Positions 15,125 to 25,900 of a DNA stretch of 47,737 nt are shown here, one piece after another. This stretch comes from a virus. Position 1 is the first letter of the stretch; each line of letters starts with the position of its first letter. The stretch spans positions 1 through 47,737 of the IMG/VR virus record IMGVR_UViG_3300017735_000016; one strand, given 5' to 3'. The notes below the pieces were generated by a model, which did no database searches, was not told where the DNA came from, and worked only from the letters and a program-made list of their open reading frames with translations. Both the position numbers and the translations under genes were made by a program.

Positions 15125-15877
15125 ATGGAAAACGAATATAGAATAGACCCAACAATTCAATACGATGTTGTTGAATTACCAAGTAGAGGTATATACTATC
15201 CAAATGGTACGAAATCATTAAAGGTAGCATACCTAACTGCCGCAGATGAGAATGTTTTATCCTCACCAAACTTAGCGGCAAATGGAGACATCGTCACAGA
15301 ACTTTTAAAAAGAAAGGTTTTAACTAAAGATGTACCTGTTGAAGATTTAACAAGAGAAGATAAGGAGGCAATCCTGATTTTTTTACGTAATACTGCGTTT
15401 GGACCTGAATTAAAATTAGAGTTAAAGGACCCAAAAACAGAAGAATCATTTGAACATACAGTTGATTTAAGTGAACTCACCTATAAAGAATTCGATTTAA
15501 AAGAAGACGAAAACGGTGAGTATCCATATTTTATGGAAAAATCTAAAGTGGATATTACATTTAAATTTCTTACACCAAAAGACGAACAAGAATTAGAGGA
15601 TATAACTAAAAGTTGGAACGGTCTTGGTGCACCTCCTATTGTTACAAAAAGATTAGAAAAACTGATCAAGAGTGTTAAGGGTAATAAAGATCAAATGAAT
15701 ATTAGAAATTTTATTGAGACCTTACCCATATTAGATTCTCAGGATTTTAGGAAATACGTCAATAAAGTCAAACCAGGTGTAGACTTAGTACACCACGCAG
15801 TCGCCCCATCAGGAGAAAAAGTCACTTTTAGAGTAGACTTTGGGGTGGAGTTTTTTCGTCCTTTCTACGGACTATAA
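15125..15877 (+). CDS. 26: Tail assembly chaperone / baseplate hub protein, gp26-like (zero-frame product)
   Basis: The 250-residue product contains YDVVELPSRGIYYPNG near residue 13, a run 'VAYLTAADENVL', 'LTREDKEAILIFLRNTAFG', and 'iTFKFLTPKDEQELEDI', the layout of gp26-type tail proteins in T4-like phages. It stands between the tube and tape measure genes, the classical place of the tail-assembly chaperone. The frame ends at TAA 15875-15877, soon after TTTTTT at 15851-15856. The homologous C-terminal part of such proteins ('kGFsh.DVleMPvfmRRyYverIie') is found immediately downstream in the +1 frame (to 16010), so a frameshifted product of about 294 residues is expected. A weak TATTTAA variant lies at 15100-15106. 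Confidence 0.75.
   Translation: MENEYRIDPTIQYDVVELPSRGIYYPNGTKSLKVAYLTAADENVLSSPNLAANGDIVTELLKRKVLTKDVPVEDLTREDKEAILIFLRNTAFGPELKLELKDPKTEESFEHTVDLSELTYKEFDLKEDENGEYPYFMEKSKVDITFKFLTPKDEQELEDITKSWNGLGAPPIVTKRLEKLIKSVKGNKDQMNIRNFIETLPILDSQDFRKYVNKVKPGVDLVHHAVAPSGEKVTFRVDFGVEFFRPFYGL
15851..15857 (+). other. Probable +1 ribosomal frameshift site TTT TTT C
   Basis: In the zero frame the ribosome reads GAG TTT TTT CGT. Moving +1 changes the second TTT to TTC, which the same Phe tRNA reads better. A small GTCC/GGAC stem (15858-15861 with 15869-15872) follows directly. A -2 slip on the T-run would reach the same frame. Confidence 0.65.
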
Positions 15878-16010
15878 AAGCGCGCAGTTTACTGAAACAA
15901 TTTTTTTACTTAGAAAAGGGTTCTCACATAGGGATGTTTTAGAGATGCCCGTGTTTATGAGAAGATACTACGTCGAACGAATTATTGAGTTAGAAAAGTC
16001 TACCGACTAG
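15858..16010 (+). CDS. +1-frame extension of the tail chaperone (frameshift product C-terminus)
   Basis: These 50 codons are in the +1 frame relative to 15125-15877 and have no good start of their own: the frame opens after a TAG just before 15834, and the only early start is a TTG. They encode VLSTDYKSAQFTETIFLLRK, then GFSHRDVLEMPVFMRRYYVE and RIIELEKSTD. The 'GFS..DVLEMPVFMRRYYVERI' part is the kind of C-terminal motif seen in gp26-type and other tail chaperones, so it is unlikely to be noise. Slipping +1 on TTT TTT C (the Phe tRNA re-pairing from UUU to UUC) joins the frames. The tape measure starts 11 nt after the stop. Confidence 0.75.
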   Translation, partial: VLSTDYKSAQFTETIFLLRKGFSHRDVLEMPVFMRRYYVERIIELEKSTD

Positions 16011-16017
16011 TATTTAT
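16011..16017 (+). promoter_or_regulatory. TATTTAT element, 4 nt before tape measure start
   Basis: TATTTAT, CTAT, ATG. The element begins immediately after the stop codon of the frameshift extension. Confidence 0.45.
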
Positions 16018-16021
16018 CTAT

Positions 16022-17812
16022 ATGGACGATATCAACAAAATAATTAACGACCTACAGAAGCGGGGAGTGCTGAATGATAAGGACGGAAATATGCTTGACG
16101 ATAAGACAATCGGTCAAATCAAAAACAAATACAAAAATGTTGGTAATAACAGTTCAAGAGGTAACTCAGTTGGTGGTGATGATTTTAAATCCTCTATTGT
16201 TGATGTGATTGCCGGAGCAACACTACAACCATATGCACCTGAAGATACTAATATTCTTAAGGAATTGGCTCAGAATTATAAACCACCAACCGATGGTGGT
16301 AGTCAGACAGGTGCGGTTATTAGTTCTTTAATTAAAACTGCGATGAGTGGGATAGGTGATTATGTAAAAGAACAATCCTATTTACTTACGTTTGTTAATA
16401 AAGAATTGGGTTTAGCGGGAGAACTATCTCAAAAGTTTAGGGAATCAGTCACTGACGCTCAACCTGACCTAAGAAGAATGGGAATTCCTTTCAAGGAGAT
16501 GACCGATTCTGTAGGTAAATTAATAGAAGATACGGGTAGGTTTGCATTGGTTGGTACAGATATGTTAGTACGTGCGGGTGAAATCGCGGGTGCATATGGT
16601 ATGAAGATGTCCGAAGTTATCGGTGCATATGACGACTTTGAAAAAGTAGGTATAGGTGCGGCACAAGCACAAGAATCAATTGCCGATGCGGGTAAACGAT
16701 CTTTAGAGGTTGGAATACAATCAAGACAAACCATTCAAGGAATGATAGAGAATGTTGGAAAACTGAATGAATATGGTTTCCAACAAGGGGTTGAAGGTCT
16801 CGAGAAAATGGTTAGAAGATCAACCGAAATTAGAATGAGTTTAAGTGAAACATTTAAAGTGGCGGATAAAGTATTTTCACCTGAAGGGGCGTTAGAACTA
16901 TCTGCAGAATTAGGTGTTTTAGGTGCGGCGTTTGGAGATTTTAATGACCCACTAAGACTTATGTATATGGCAACCAATGAAGTAGAAGGGTTACAAGGGG
17001 CATTGGAAGGTGTGGCAGGTAATTTGGCAACCTACAATATGGAGACAGGTGGATTTGAAGTGACAGGTGCTAACCTTAGACAGGCAAGAGAAATTGCGAG
17101 TAAGTTAGGTATAGACATGAAAGAACTTACCCAATCAGCGATCGCACTACAAGAACGTCAACAGGCGGCGTTAGCGTTAGAAGGTTTAAATATTAACCCT
17201 GAAAACAAGGAATTCTTAACTAACCTCGCGAGAATGAAGGACGGAGAAATGTCAATTGATCTACAAGCGGCGGGATTGGAAGAAGAGTTTGGAAAAAGTT
17301 CAATTAAATTAAGTGAATTAAATGGTGATCTAGCCGACAAACTAATAGGTTTTCAAGACGAATTTAAAGACAAATCAGAAAAAGACCTCATAAGAGAACA
17401 AGTAACTTTAGTCGAAAACATAAGTAGGGATGTTAACTATTTAGCGTTGTTGGCTAGAATGGAAGTGGCTGGTGTAGGTGACAGAGCGGTACAAGCATTA
17501 TCTTCAATGAGTGCAAAAGAGGCGGGTGGAGATATAAGTAGTTTATTATATAAAGGTACTGATTCCTTAGTAGAAATGTTTGGTGAACAAAAGGCGGAAC
17601 TTATAAAAGGTATACAAACCCAAATGGGTATAGACCCAACCGAATTTAAAAAACCTCAAAACGTTCCTCTTGAAACCACCCAACAAGATAAGACAGTTAA
17701 ACATGAAGTTGAAATTAAGGCTAAAGATGCAATTACTGGGTTCTACCAAAAGGAATGGTCGTTAAATCCTGAGAGATGGGTTCAAGGTAAAGGTTATTTA
17801 GACCCTAATTAA
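16022..17812 (+). CDS. 29: Tail tape measure protein (T4 gp29-like)
   Basis: The 596-residue product is almost the length of T4 gp29 (590). It is largely alpha-helical and rich in Ala, Glu, Lys and Leu with few aromatics: SLIKTAMSGIGDYVKEQSYL, then long helices such as RAGEIAGAYGMKMSEVIGAYDDF and 'EGLEKMVRRSTEIRMSLSETFKVADKVF'. It has no enzymatic motif. It follows the frameshifting chaperone gene by 11 nt, which is the universal position of the tape measure in tailed phages. The protein fixes tail length and is probably packed in the tube before ejection. A small terminator hairpin overlaps its stop codon. Confidence 0.75.
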   Translation: MDDINKIINDLQKRGVLNDKDGNMLDDKTIGQIKNKYKNVGNNSSRGNSVGGDDFKSSIVDVIAGATLQPYAPEDTNILKELAQNYKPPTDGGSQTGAVISSLIKTAMSGIGDYVKEQSYLLTFVNKELGLAGELSQKFRESVTDAQPDLRRMGIPFKEMTDSVGKLIEDTGRFALVGTDMLVRAGEIAGAYGMKMSEVIGAYDDFEKVGIGAAQAQESIADAGKRSLEVGIQSRQTIQGMIENVGKLNEYGFQQGVEGLEKMVRRSTEIRMSLSETFKVADKVFSPEGALELSAELGVLGAAFGDFNDPLRLMYMATNEVEGLQGALEGVAGNLATYNMETGGFEVTGANLRQAREIASKLGIDMKELTQSAIALQERQQAALALEGLNINPENKEFLTNLARMKDGEMSIDLQAAGLEEEFGKSSIKLSELNGDLADKLIGFQDEFKDKSEKDLIREQVTLVENISRDVNYLALLARMEVAGVGDRAVQALSSMSAKEAGGDISSLLYKGTDSLVEMFGEQKAELIKGIQTQMGIDPTEFKKPQNVPLETTQQDKTVKHEVEIKAKDAITGFYQKEWSLNPERWVQGKGYLDPN

Positions 17813-17825
17813 TTTGAGGGTTTTT
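17802..17825 (+). terminator. Intrinsic terminator overlapping tape measure stop
   Basis: ACCCT (17802-17806) pairs with AGGGT (17817-17821) across a 10-nt loop that holds the stop codon, followed by TTTTT. Confidence 0.6.
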
Positions 17826-17836
17826 CATCTTAAATC

Positions 17837-17843
17837 TATTTAT
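17837..17843 (+). promoter_or_regulatory. TATTTAT element, 14 nt before start at 17858
   Basis: CTATTTAT followed by ATTAAAAAGAAATT and ATG. The leader is very like that at 28637-28651 (AATAAAAAGAATATT). Confidence 0.45.
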
Positions 17844-17857
17844 ATTAAAAAGAAATT

Positions 17858-20800
17858 ATGCCAAGTAACTTAGATTTCGATTCTACAAGTCAATTTAGGG
17901 ATAGTATATTAAATAGGACGTTACAACAACCCAACGGTCCTCAGACATTTACTAGTTCCGCATACTCTGTAGAGTCTCTTAGTGACCATTCAAATATTAG
18001 TCAGGGAGATGTAGACGATAATCTAAATACTTACTTATCAGTACCTCAAAACTCAAACACATTTACTACAGAAAATTTTAGTACTGTTGATACTTTAAGA
18101 AATTTAACAAGGATTGATGATTTGGGGTTATATCCCGAATATTTTGTACAAGGGAGTTATAGTAATTTAATTAGTATTATGACGACCGACAACTACGATA
18201 ATGAATCGAGGTTGATGAAGTTTGCTGCAAGACATATTAGGGAAAACAAACAAGGACCTGTTTTAGCGAGAATAACACAAAATTTAGTTGCCGCCACTTA
18301 TGGTAGAGTAAGACTAATAGATGCGTTGGAAGGTAATTTGGCAACAGCGGTTAATATTGTTACAGGTAAAGAAGGTTTAATAGAGAAGAATTTTAAAGTA
18401 ACGGTTGCCAAAACCATAGCGGGTAAGGCGATTGATTTCTTACAAACAGTTGCGGGTGTGGAATTTCCATGGAGTGAAATACCTGGTGATTATTTGACAA
18501 ACCCAAGAAGACCAACGGTTAATAGACCTGAGGCACAAACAGGATTGGGTGCAATTATACAAGATGTGACGGGGGCGTTAGGTTCTCTAATAGGAATTCA
18601 AAGAAGACCTAAACTGTCAAGAAAACCATCTGATTTAATGATTGAATATTTAGGTTCAGGTCAGAAGGATATTTTATTCGACAACCTAAGTTATTCAACA
18701 TATGCACCAAACTACACAAAAACAGCAAGATCACAACAATCATCTAAATTATTTACTTTCATTGATAAAGTGGGTGATGCAATTAATGACGTTTTAGGTA
18801 TGGGAGCACCAAGAGGTGTGGCATACATAGGTGATGATAGAGGTGAAGATGTAAAATACGCGATGGGGGATTTTAATGATAACATCGTTAGAAGTAGTTA
18901 TTACCTAAGTTTAATGTTTGATCCCGTACAAACCGCGTTATTTGAGAGACAACGTTCTGTGGTTGAAGGAGGACAAATAGGTGGTAGATTAACATGGTAC
19001 AGTAGTAAATCAAAAAATAAGTTAGGAGAAAGTAACCTTGAATACCAAGTTGAGAGATCTCAATTAGAGGAAAGTCTTTCCACTAAATACGGGTTTAGAA
19101 GTGACTCCATTTTAGGTAAAACTCAAGAACTACTTGAAACTATGCCATCAGACGGTGGTGCTGCGAGGTCACATGTGGCGAACGCAATCGACCAAACAAG
19201 TAGAATATTTAGAGAAGGTAATGTAATGATGTCGAGAGGATCGGCAGTAAAGTACGTGGATAAGTTTGGAGAAGAGTCAGGCGTTGAATACTGTAGGGTA
19301 TGGACAAAAGACGACCCATACATGAATATGTCCGACACAATGAAACGTACAGGTAACATAAGAAAGTTTGACTCTAGTGTGATGTCAAAACCATGGAATT
19401 TAAACATGGCACCAATGTCTAATGGAGAAGGTTCTTTTGAGGGATCAACGAATATTGTTGAATCTACCTTTGGTGATGGTTACATGGCAAAAAAATATAT
19501 GTTCTCACTTGAGAACTTAGCGTGGAAAACATCTACACTACCAGGTTTTACATACACGGACTTACCGTTTTGTGAAAGAGGACCTAATGGAGGTAGAGTG
19601 ATGTGGTTCCCACCATACGATATTAAAGTATCGGAACAAAATAATGCGAGATGGGAAAGTAATGTCTTTTTAGGTAGACCTGAACCGATATATACATATC
19701 AATCTACTGAAAGGTCGGGACAAATATCATTTAAAGTAGTTGTCGATCACCCAAGTATATTGAACCTTTTAGTAACTAAAGTTTTTAAAGGAATGTCAGA
19801 TGAAGAATCTGACAATTATATAAACGCGTTTTTTGCGGGATGTGAGGAATTAGATTTTTATGAGTTAATAAGAACTTACACAACTTTAACTAAGGAAGAT
19901 ATAGGTAGTATTCAAAAATATTTAGAAGCGGATAATCCTGATAAAGAATCAATCACCAAATATAAAGTAGAGGTGGATGATAGTGAATATGAAACACCCG
20001 ATTTAAGTCCTATTGAACAAGCACCTGAGAAAACCTTAATTAACTTATATTTTAGGAACGACTTTCCAAAGATAGGTTCAAGTGCGGTAACAAGTCCCAA
20101 CACATATACCGACGAATATACTACTTATGTTGGAAATAGAGGTTCAGCAACAGGAACACCGGCTGACGGGACTTATATGAAAGACTTAGTAAACGGATTG
20201 GATATGGTCTTTACTGCACCACTTACCGTTAACAAAAAGAATGACATAGAAAATATGTTTGGTAAATCCGAGGGGATAACGGGTAGTACTTCTGATTATG
20301 CACTTGTTAGGGATAAAATAGATAAGGGTTTCAATAGACTTGTTGATAATAAGACGACATATGACAGCAAACTAACCTCTATTAAATCAAGGATTGAAGG
20401 TGGAGAACTTAAAGATGTTTTAATTAAAATATTTACTAGTACATCATCTGTTGCCGATAACAATTATAACGTAAAATTATCGGCGAGGAGAGCCCATAGT
20501 GTCTTTATAGATGTTATGAAGAAGATACAGAAAAACAGTAAAGATTATGGAGAAGACTTTTCAAAGGTTGTTCCATCATCGGGAGTACCCTCAGTATCTC
20601 AAACACTTGGTTATACTTTTGAAGAGTTAGGATATGAAGGTATAGAAGGTGGTTTACGTATAGGTTATAGTGCAAATGGAGAAACAGTTAGTAAAGAAGA
20701 AAACTTGTTTGGTGGGGGTAGTGTTCCTGTAAATTGTCACAAAGATGAAATACGATCTAATAGTGCACTAAAAAGAACCGCACCTGTTACGTTTTACTGT

Positions 20801-22591
20801 AGACACGCAACCGTGGAAATGGTTGAGACACCAATAGATAAATTACCTGACCTTCCTGACGATCCAAAAGTTAAACTAACACCCGACGGAACAATAGAAC
20901 CACCTAAGGTAAAGAAACCACCTATTAATGAAATGAAAAAAATTATCATGAAGACGTTGTCTGAGTGTTATTATTTCAAGGCATTAGAGGAGGATTCACC
21001 TGTTACATTTAAAAGTTTAACAGAAAAACTAAAATACTTCCATCCCGCGTTTCACTCAACAACACCTGAAGGTTTGAATGCAAGGTTAACATTCCTTTTG
21101 CAATGTGTTAGACCTGGTGATACAATACCACTTAAGGGTATTGCGGATAATAATGATATAAATGCGAGAAATACAAGTTTCGGTCCACCACCTATATGTG
21201 TGGTTAGAATTGGTGATTTTTATCATTCTAAGATTGCAATTAGAGATGTCAACATAAATTACGACGAAGGTGTATGGGATTTAAATCCTGAAGGTATTGG
21301 TGTACAACCAATGATTGCTAATGTGACCCTACAGGTAAACTTTATTGGTGGACAAGGATTAGATAAACCAGTCGAAAGATTACAAAACGCACTATCATCT
21401 AATTTCTTTGCAAATACAGAAATGTATGATCCAAGATCTATAGGTACAAGTAATATTGATGGAAAAGACCCTGAAGAATTTACAAAAGAGTTTTTAGAAC
21501 AACTACAATCGGCGGGGTCCAATTCTCAAACACCTGATGGAGAACCATTAGAAGAAAATGAAATTAAACAAGGTGTTTATATTGGAGGATCGGGAGAGAC
21601 ACTTTCATATGGTGAGATCGTTAGTGGATTAAATACAGATATAGAATCATATTTTAACACCTATAAGGAATCGTATAATACAATACTAAAACAATATGGA
21701 CCACATATACATTCATTAGTGTTTTCACCCGATTACAGAAAGATAAATAAGTACGATGTTAATACGTCAACCACTTCAACAAGGGAAATAACTATGTTTG
21801 GTGAGTTTGATAAAATAAGAACCTTAGATCTTTTCTTAATAGAACTTAAAACAAAATTAGTAACGGCTATCGAATTAGAAGATGTTTCTACAATGTTTAA
21901 ATTTCATAGATTTTTAAATAATCCTAAAATGGAGAGATCTAATGAGTTATTAAAACCAGCATTGAGGAAAATAGTTGAGGATAAGTTAGATTCTTTATTA
22001 GAAAACGAAGCAATTAAAAGTATAAAGGCGGCAAGAAATTTAGTTATAATTAATTTAGATAAAGTTAATTACTTAACAAAATATGTGAGTGATGGTATGA
22101 TTGTAGAAGGTAATGCTACACAGGCAAATCTTTCAGGTTTTACTTATGAATCGGTTTATTCTGAAATTGATCACATGATGGATTATTTTGACAAAAACTA
22201 TGATAAGTTTGAGAAAAAATTAGACACAACTTATAATTTTAACAGTCTTTCGGTAGATGTGGATACACTAAGTGAAATATTATCCTTATTATTAGGGGGG
22301 ACACCTGAATCTATAGAAGATATAAAAAAGGTATATGAGGTGGATACAACATTATTCCCACCCAATATAAAAAATAAAATTGATAGAAAGGTCGATAAGT
22401 TTTTTGACGAAACAAAGGAGGAAAGAATAAGACTTTCTAAGTGGAAACCAAAGAAAAACAGTTCTGATCTTAACTTTAATGTGATAGACACGGTACCAAT
22501 TACTGATTCATCACAACAAGATACATTAACAAAAGTCCATTCAACTATAGGTGAACTTGGGTCTAAATTAAATCACTTTAAAAATGAGTAG
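17858..22591 (+). CDS. Large baseplate protein with tube-like and OmpA-like regions
   Basis: The 1577-residue product is a structural protein. Near residues 859-882 it carries FTSTSSVADNNYNVKLSARR-AHSV, the core of the OmpA-C-like peptidoglycan-binding domain (N..LS.rRA..V). Near residues 1060-1200 it has 'LTFLLQCVRPGDTIP', 'SFGPPPICVVRIGDFYHSKI' and 'VWDLNPEGIGVQPMIANVTLQVNFIGG', a beta layout that resembles tube-initiator proteins of the gp48/gp54 kind. A further segment, GQISFKVVVDHPSILNLL, lies near residue 628. The last 350 residues are mainly helical. The gene follows the tape measure and overlaps the LysM-like gene by 8 nt, so it is probably part of the baseplate hub or the platform on which the tube starts. 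The equivalence to a T4 gene is uncertain. Confidence 0.55.
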   Translation: MPSNLDFDSTSQFRDSILNRTLQQPNGPQTFTSSAYSVESLSDHSNISQGDVDDNLNTYLSVPQNSNTFTTENFSTVDTLRNLTRIDDLGLYPEYFVQGSYSNLISIMTTDNYDNESRLMKFAARHIRENKQGPVLARITQNLVAATYGRVRLIDALEGNLATAVNIVTGKEGLIEKNFKVTVAKTIAGKAIDFLQTVAGVEFPWSEIPGDYLTNPRRPTVNRPEAQTGLGAIIQDVTGALGSLIGIQRRPKLSRKPSDLMIEYLGSGQKDILFDNLSYSTYAPNYTKTARSQQSSKLFTFIDKVGDAINDVLGMGAPRGVAYIGDDRGEDVKYAMGDFNDNIVRSSYYLSLMFDPVQTALFERQRSVVEGGQIGGRLTWYSSKSKNKLGESNLEYQVERSQLEESLSTKYGFRSDSILGKTQELLETMPSDGGAARSHVANAIDQTSRIFREGNVMMSRGSAVKYVDKFGEESGVEYCRVWTKDDPYMNMSDTMKRTGNIRKFDSSVMSKPWNLNMAPMSNGEGSFEGSTNIVESTFGDGYMAKKYMFSLENLAWKTSTLPGFTYTDLPFCERGPNGGRVMWFPPYDIKVSEQNNARWESNVFLGRPEPIYTYQSTERSGQISFKVVVDHPSILNLLVTKVFKGMSDEESDNYINAFFAGCEELDFYELIRTYTTLTKEDIGSIQKYLEADNPDKESITKYKVEVDDSEYETPDLSPIEQAPEKTLINLYFRNDFPKIGSSAVTSPNTYTDEYTTYVGNRGSATGTPADGTYMKDLVNGLDMVFTAPLTVNKKNDIENMFGKSEGITGSTSDYALVRDKIDKGFNRLVDNKTTYDSKLTSIKSRIEGGELKDVLIKIFTSTSSVADNNYNVKLSARRAHSVFIDVMKKIQKNSKDYGEDFSKVVPSSGVPSVSQTLGYTFEELGYEGIEGGLRIGYSANGETVSKEENLFGGGSVPVNCHKDEIRSNSALKRTAPVTFYCRHATVEMVETPIDKLPDLPDDPKVKLTPDGTIEPPKVKKPPINEMKKIIMKTLSECYYFKALEEDSPVTFKSLTEKLKYFHPAFHSTTPEGLNARLTFLLQCVRPGDTIPLKGIADNNDINARNTSFGPPPICVVRIGDFYHSKIAIRDVNINYDEGVWDLNPEGIGVQPMIANVTLQVNFIGGQGLDKPVERLQNALSSNFFANTEMYDPRSIGTSNIDGKDPEEFTKEFLEQLQSAGSNSQTPDGEPLEENEIKQGVYIGGSGETLSYGEIVSGLNTDIESYFNTYKESYNTILKQYGPHIHSLVFSPDYRKINKYDVNTSTTSTREITMFGEFDKIRTLDLFLIELKTKLVTAIELEDVSTMFKFHRFLNNPKMERSNELLKPALRKIVEDKLDSLLENEAIKSIKAARNLVIINLDKVNYLTKYVSDGMIVEGNATQANLSGFTYESVYSEIDHMMDYFDKNYDKFEKKLDTTYNFNSLSVDVDTLSEILSLLLGGTPESIEDIKKVYEVDTTLFPPNIKNKIDRKVDKFFDETKEERIRLSKWKPKKNSSDLNFNVIDTVPITDSSQQDTLTKVHSTIGELGSKLNHFKNE

Positions 22592-22910
22592 AAAATATTT
22601 CAATAGGTATGAGTTTTTTGAGGAAGAGGGAGATTTTAAAATAGTCCCTGGTATTGAGATACCAATTAGGTCTACAGACAAGTATGTACAATATAAGAAA
22701 GGGAAAGATAGGTTTGATAAAATTTCTCAAGAATATTATAATACCCCCGTATTTGGTTGGTTAATATTACAGGCAAATCCATTAGCAGGAAGTATTGAAT
22801 TTGAAGTACCAAATAATTTCACGTTAAGAATACCTTTCCCACTGGTTAGTGCTTTACAAGAATATAAAAAATCGGTAGAGTTGTACAACTTATATTATGG
22901 CGAAGAATGA
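22584..22910 (+). CDS. LysM-like baseplate protein (gp53 / tail protein X type)
   Basis: The 108-residue product has 'KYVQYKKGKDRFDKISQEYYNTPVFGWLILQANPLAG' and ends in a strand 'fTLRIPFPL', which is the LysM-like layout: Y.v..Gd.l..Ia..yy..p..w..I...N, then l.IP. In T4-like phages gp53 and in P2-like phages gpX carry this fold and sit in the baseplate. The gene overlaps the gene before it by 8 nt and the gene after it by 14 nt, so the three are translationally coupled and probably interact. Binding to peptidoglycan is possible but not shown. Confidence 0.6.
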   Translation: MSRKYFNRYEFFEEEGDFKIVPGIEIPIRSTDKYVQYKKGKDRFDKISQEYYNTPVFGWLILQANPLAGSIEFEVPNNFTLRIPFPLVSALQEYKKSVELYNLYYGEE

Positions 22911-25900
22911 TACCACAAATAGTGAAAACATATTAGTTAAGGTTAATCAAAACAATCTTGTTTATATTGACCCTAATAGTGTTGTGTCTAATGGTATTAT
23001 AGAACCGAGATCCACAAATCATGAAAATTTAGTTTATTATATAAATTTAGAGGCGGACTTAGTTCCGAGAACTACACTTAATTCCAACAATGGGGGTGGT
23101 GGTCAACTAACCTCTGTAGCAAAAGGAACTCTTAATTTATTACAGAATAAAGACGGAGAATACCTTGATACAAAGTGGACAGATGTCTATACGGAACAAC
23201 CCACAAAAGACCCTGAAAAAGAAGGTATCTATGAACCTAATCATGATTCATCGGGACAATCTTTTGGAATGACAACTGTCAGTATAGAAGTAAAAGGTGT
23301 GAACTTTGTACCTGTAGTAAACATAAGTTTTGTGGATATAAGAGGTAAAACTCTTTTTGAATCACCTAAAAATTCACCATATAAATCTTTTTTTCACCTA
23401 CCATGGCCAATATTTTATTTAACAGTAAAAGGTTTCTACGGTAAGGCGATAAGATACAGACTTCATTTAATTAATTTTAATACGTCATATAACGCGGGTA
23501 ACGGTAACTTTGAAAGTACGGGTAAGTTCGTTGGATCAACATACGCATATCTTAATGATATTTCTTTAACATCTATCCTTAATGCACCTTACATGTATGG
23601 TATTGAAATACCTACTAAAAAAGAGACGAACACAAAAACAGGGGAGTCAAAAGTCAAACTTTCAAAAACATCACGAGGTTATCAAACACTATTATCAGTA
23701 TATCAAGAATATCGTAGAAAAGGTTTAATAACAATACCTGAAGGTATTAACCCGACATTAAGAGAACTTATACAAAAATCAAAAAATTTAGATAAGGAGT
23801 TAGAAAAGGCAATATTTGGTGATAAAGGTATTGTTGATATGAGACTATTTGGTTTGGTAAAGGAATTCGACGATGCGTTGGTAGAATTTGTTGGTGCGGT
23901 TAAAGCGTGGAAAACAAGATACCTATCAGATGGGTCTATCACCCTTCCAGATGAAAACGGAATAAAATACAACTACCTCAGTAAGGATCAATCAAATAAG
24001 ACAACAAATATAATTGGACCTAAGAGTGGAACATTAGAATCAATCTTAAAAGTTAAAAGTGCGAAGATTAAAAAGATACAAAACTCGATAAGGGAATTAC
24101 TTAAAAAATCAAGAAAAGAATTTAAAACCTTTAATGTTAGTGTAAAGAACCCATTAGTCGATATAAATTCATATTACTCTTCAACCGACCCAAAGTTGGG
24201 TGGTAAAATTGGTGTGGCCTACGAATTAATAATAGATCACATAAATGAAATTATAACCTCATTTAATCAAGAAAAGAAAAAATTACAAGATAAGGTAGAG
24301 GAGAAAATGAACGAAATCGTTAAAACCAACGGTAACGAAGGTTTAGGTTTCGAACCAACAATACGTAATGTTTTTGGTGTTGTTTTGGCAGGTGCAGATA
24401 CTTACATAAGGTTAATGCAAAACGTACATTTTCGAGCGTATAACGTAAGAGAAGAAAAGAAAAATATTTTAGTTGGATTTTCAGATGAAGCAACTTCCGA
24501 AGGTGCGGTTTATCCGTGGCCAGAAGTAAATAAGGTAAGTGACGATAAAAAGAAAATATTGGCATATCCTGCGGAGTTTGATCTGATACGAAAGTTGAGA
24601 TCAGATAATCCTACGTTATGGCCTGAAGTTGAGTTCGTTGAAGAATACATGGCCGTATCCCAAAGAATTACAGATAATTTAGCGGAAAAGGAGAAGACTT
24701 TCGATAAGGTTAGTTTTGAGTTTGAAAATTCAGACCCTAATCAAAACGACCTAAAGAAGATTTCCGAAGTTAATAGTTTAACTGATGTTGTACCTTACTC
24801 GGATAAAACATTAGCATCTATGTTCTATGAAATTATAGAAAGATGTAAATATAGTATGTTGTTTGACAGTTTTAATACTGAAACATCGATAAAGGAACTT
24901 GCAGATTTAGAATTTAAAACCCTACAATCTATGGTGGAAGGGGATTCGTTCGTTGTGGATATTCTAAAGGAAATCTCAACTTTCAGCCAATTAGAATCTA
25001 AACTTGAAAGTTTCTCACCTTTTGAAAGAAAACCATACTATGATGATGGGATTGCCACAGTACCTTATATTTCAGATAACATATACGAATCATTTAAGTT
25101 ACAAGATTACTCTCCCGACGCATTAGAGTCGGCGGATATGAGTGAAGAGTATGAAAAATTAAAATCTAATTTAGTTGAATACTCTGTAGAAGAATATAGG
25201 ACTAAAATATACCCTTTTAATTCTACCACATATTTGGACTATATTAATAAGACTTCATTAACAAAGGACGATATTAATTTAAAGAACATTTATAAGGTTA
25301 ATACAACTAAAGGACTTATACAAACACCCGTAAACCCCGAAGCATGGGTTCGTGATGATTTAAATGATCAAGGTAATTTCTTTAACATAAAATCATACTT
25401 AGATATAGGGGGTAATAACACTAACATTAGTTCTGTAATTAATACTCCTTATTTCCATAAATCATTATTTAATGATTTCTTTGGAACAAATAGTTCGGGT
25501 AAATATAAATCGTCCGCATACCTACTTCTTAATTCACTACCATATCACGATTTAGACATGGAAATAGAGTTAGAAGAAGGTAAAAAAACAAGGATGTCAA
25601 ACATCTTTAAAGAGATAAGTTCGACACACTTTATACCATATCACCTTATGGTGAAGTGGGGATCCATCTACCATAGATATAAAACATATGTATTAGATGG
25701 TATTGATATAATGAATGATGTTACTACACCAATAGACGGTGGATTGTTTTTCGACATTAATCAGAATCAAACATTTTCAGGAATTACAAGAAATGATCAG
25801 ACCGATATAGGTATACACCCTTATTATTCGAGTGTGTACCACCAAGTTATTAATGGGTACCTTTATTATGATGTATCAGACACAACACCAACATCGTTTG

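Noticed and set aside
15943-16010. Separate small gene starting at the ATG near 15943
   Set aside because: It would cut off the conserved part of the motif (TETIFLLRKGFSHRDVLE) and leave only about 21 residues; the frameshift explanation accounts for the whole frame.
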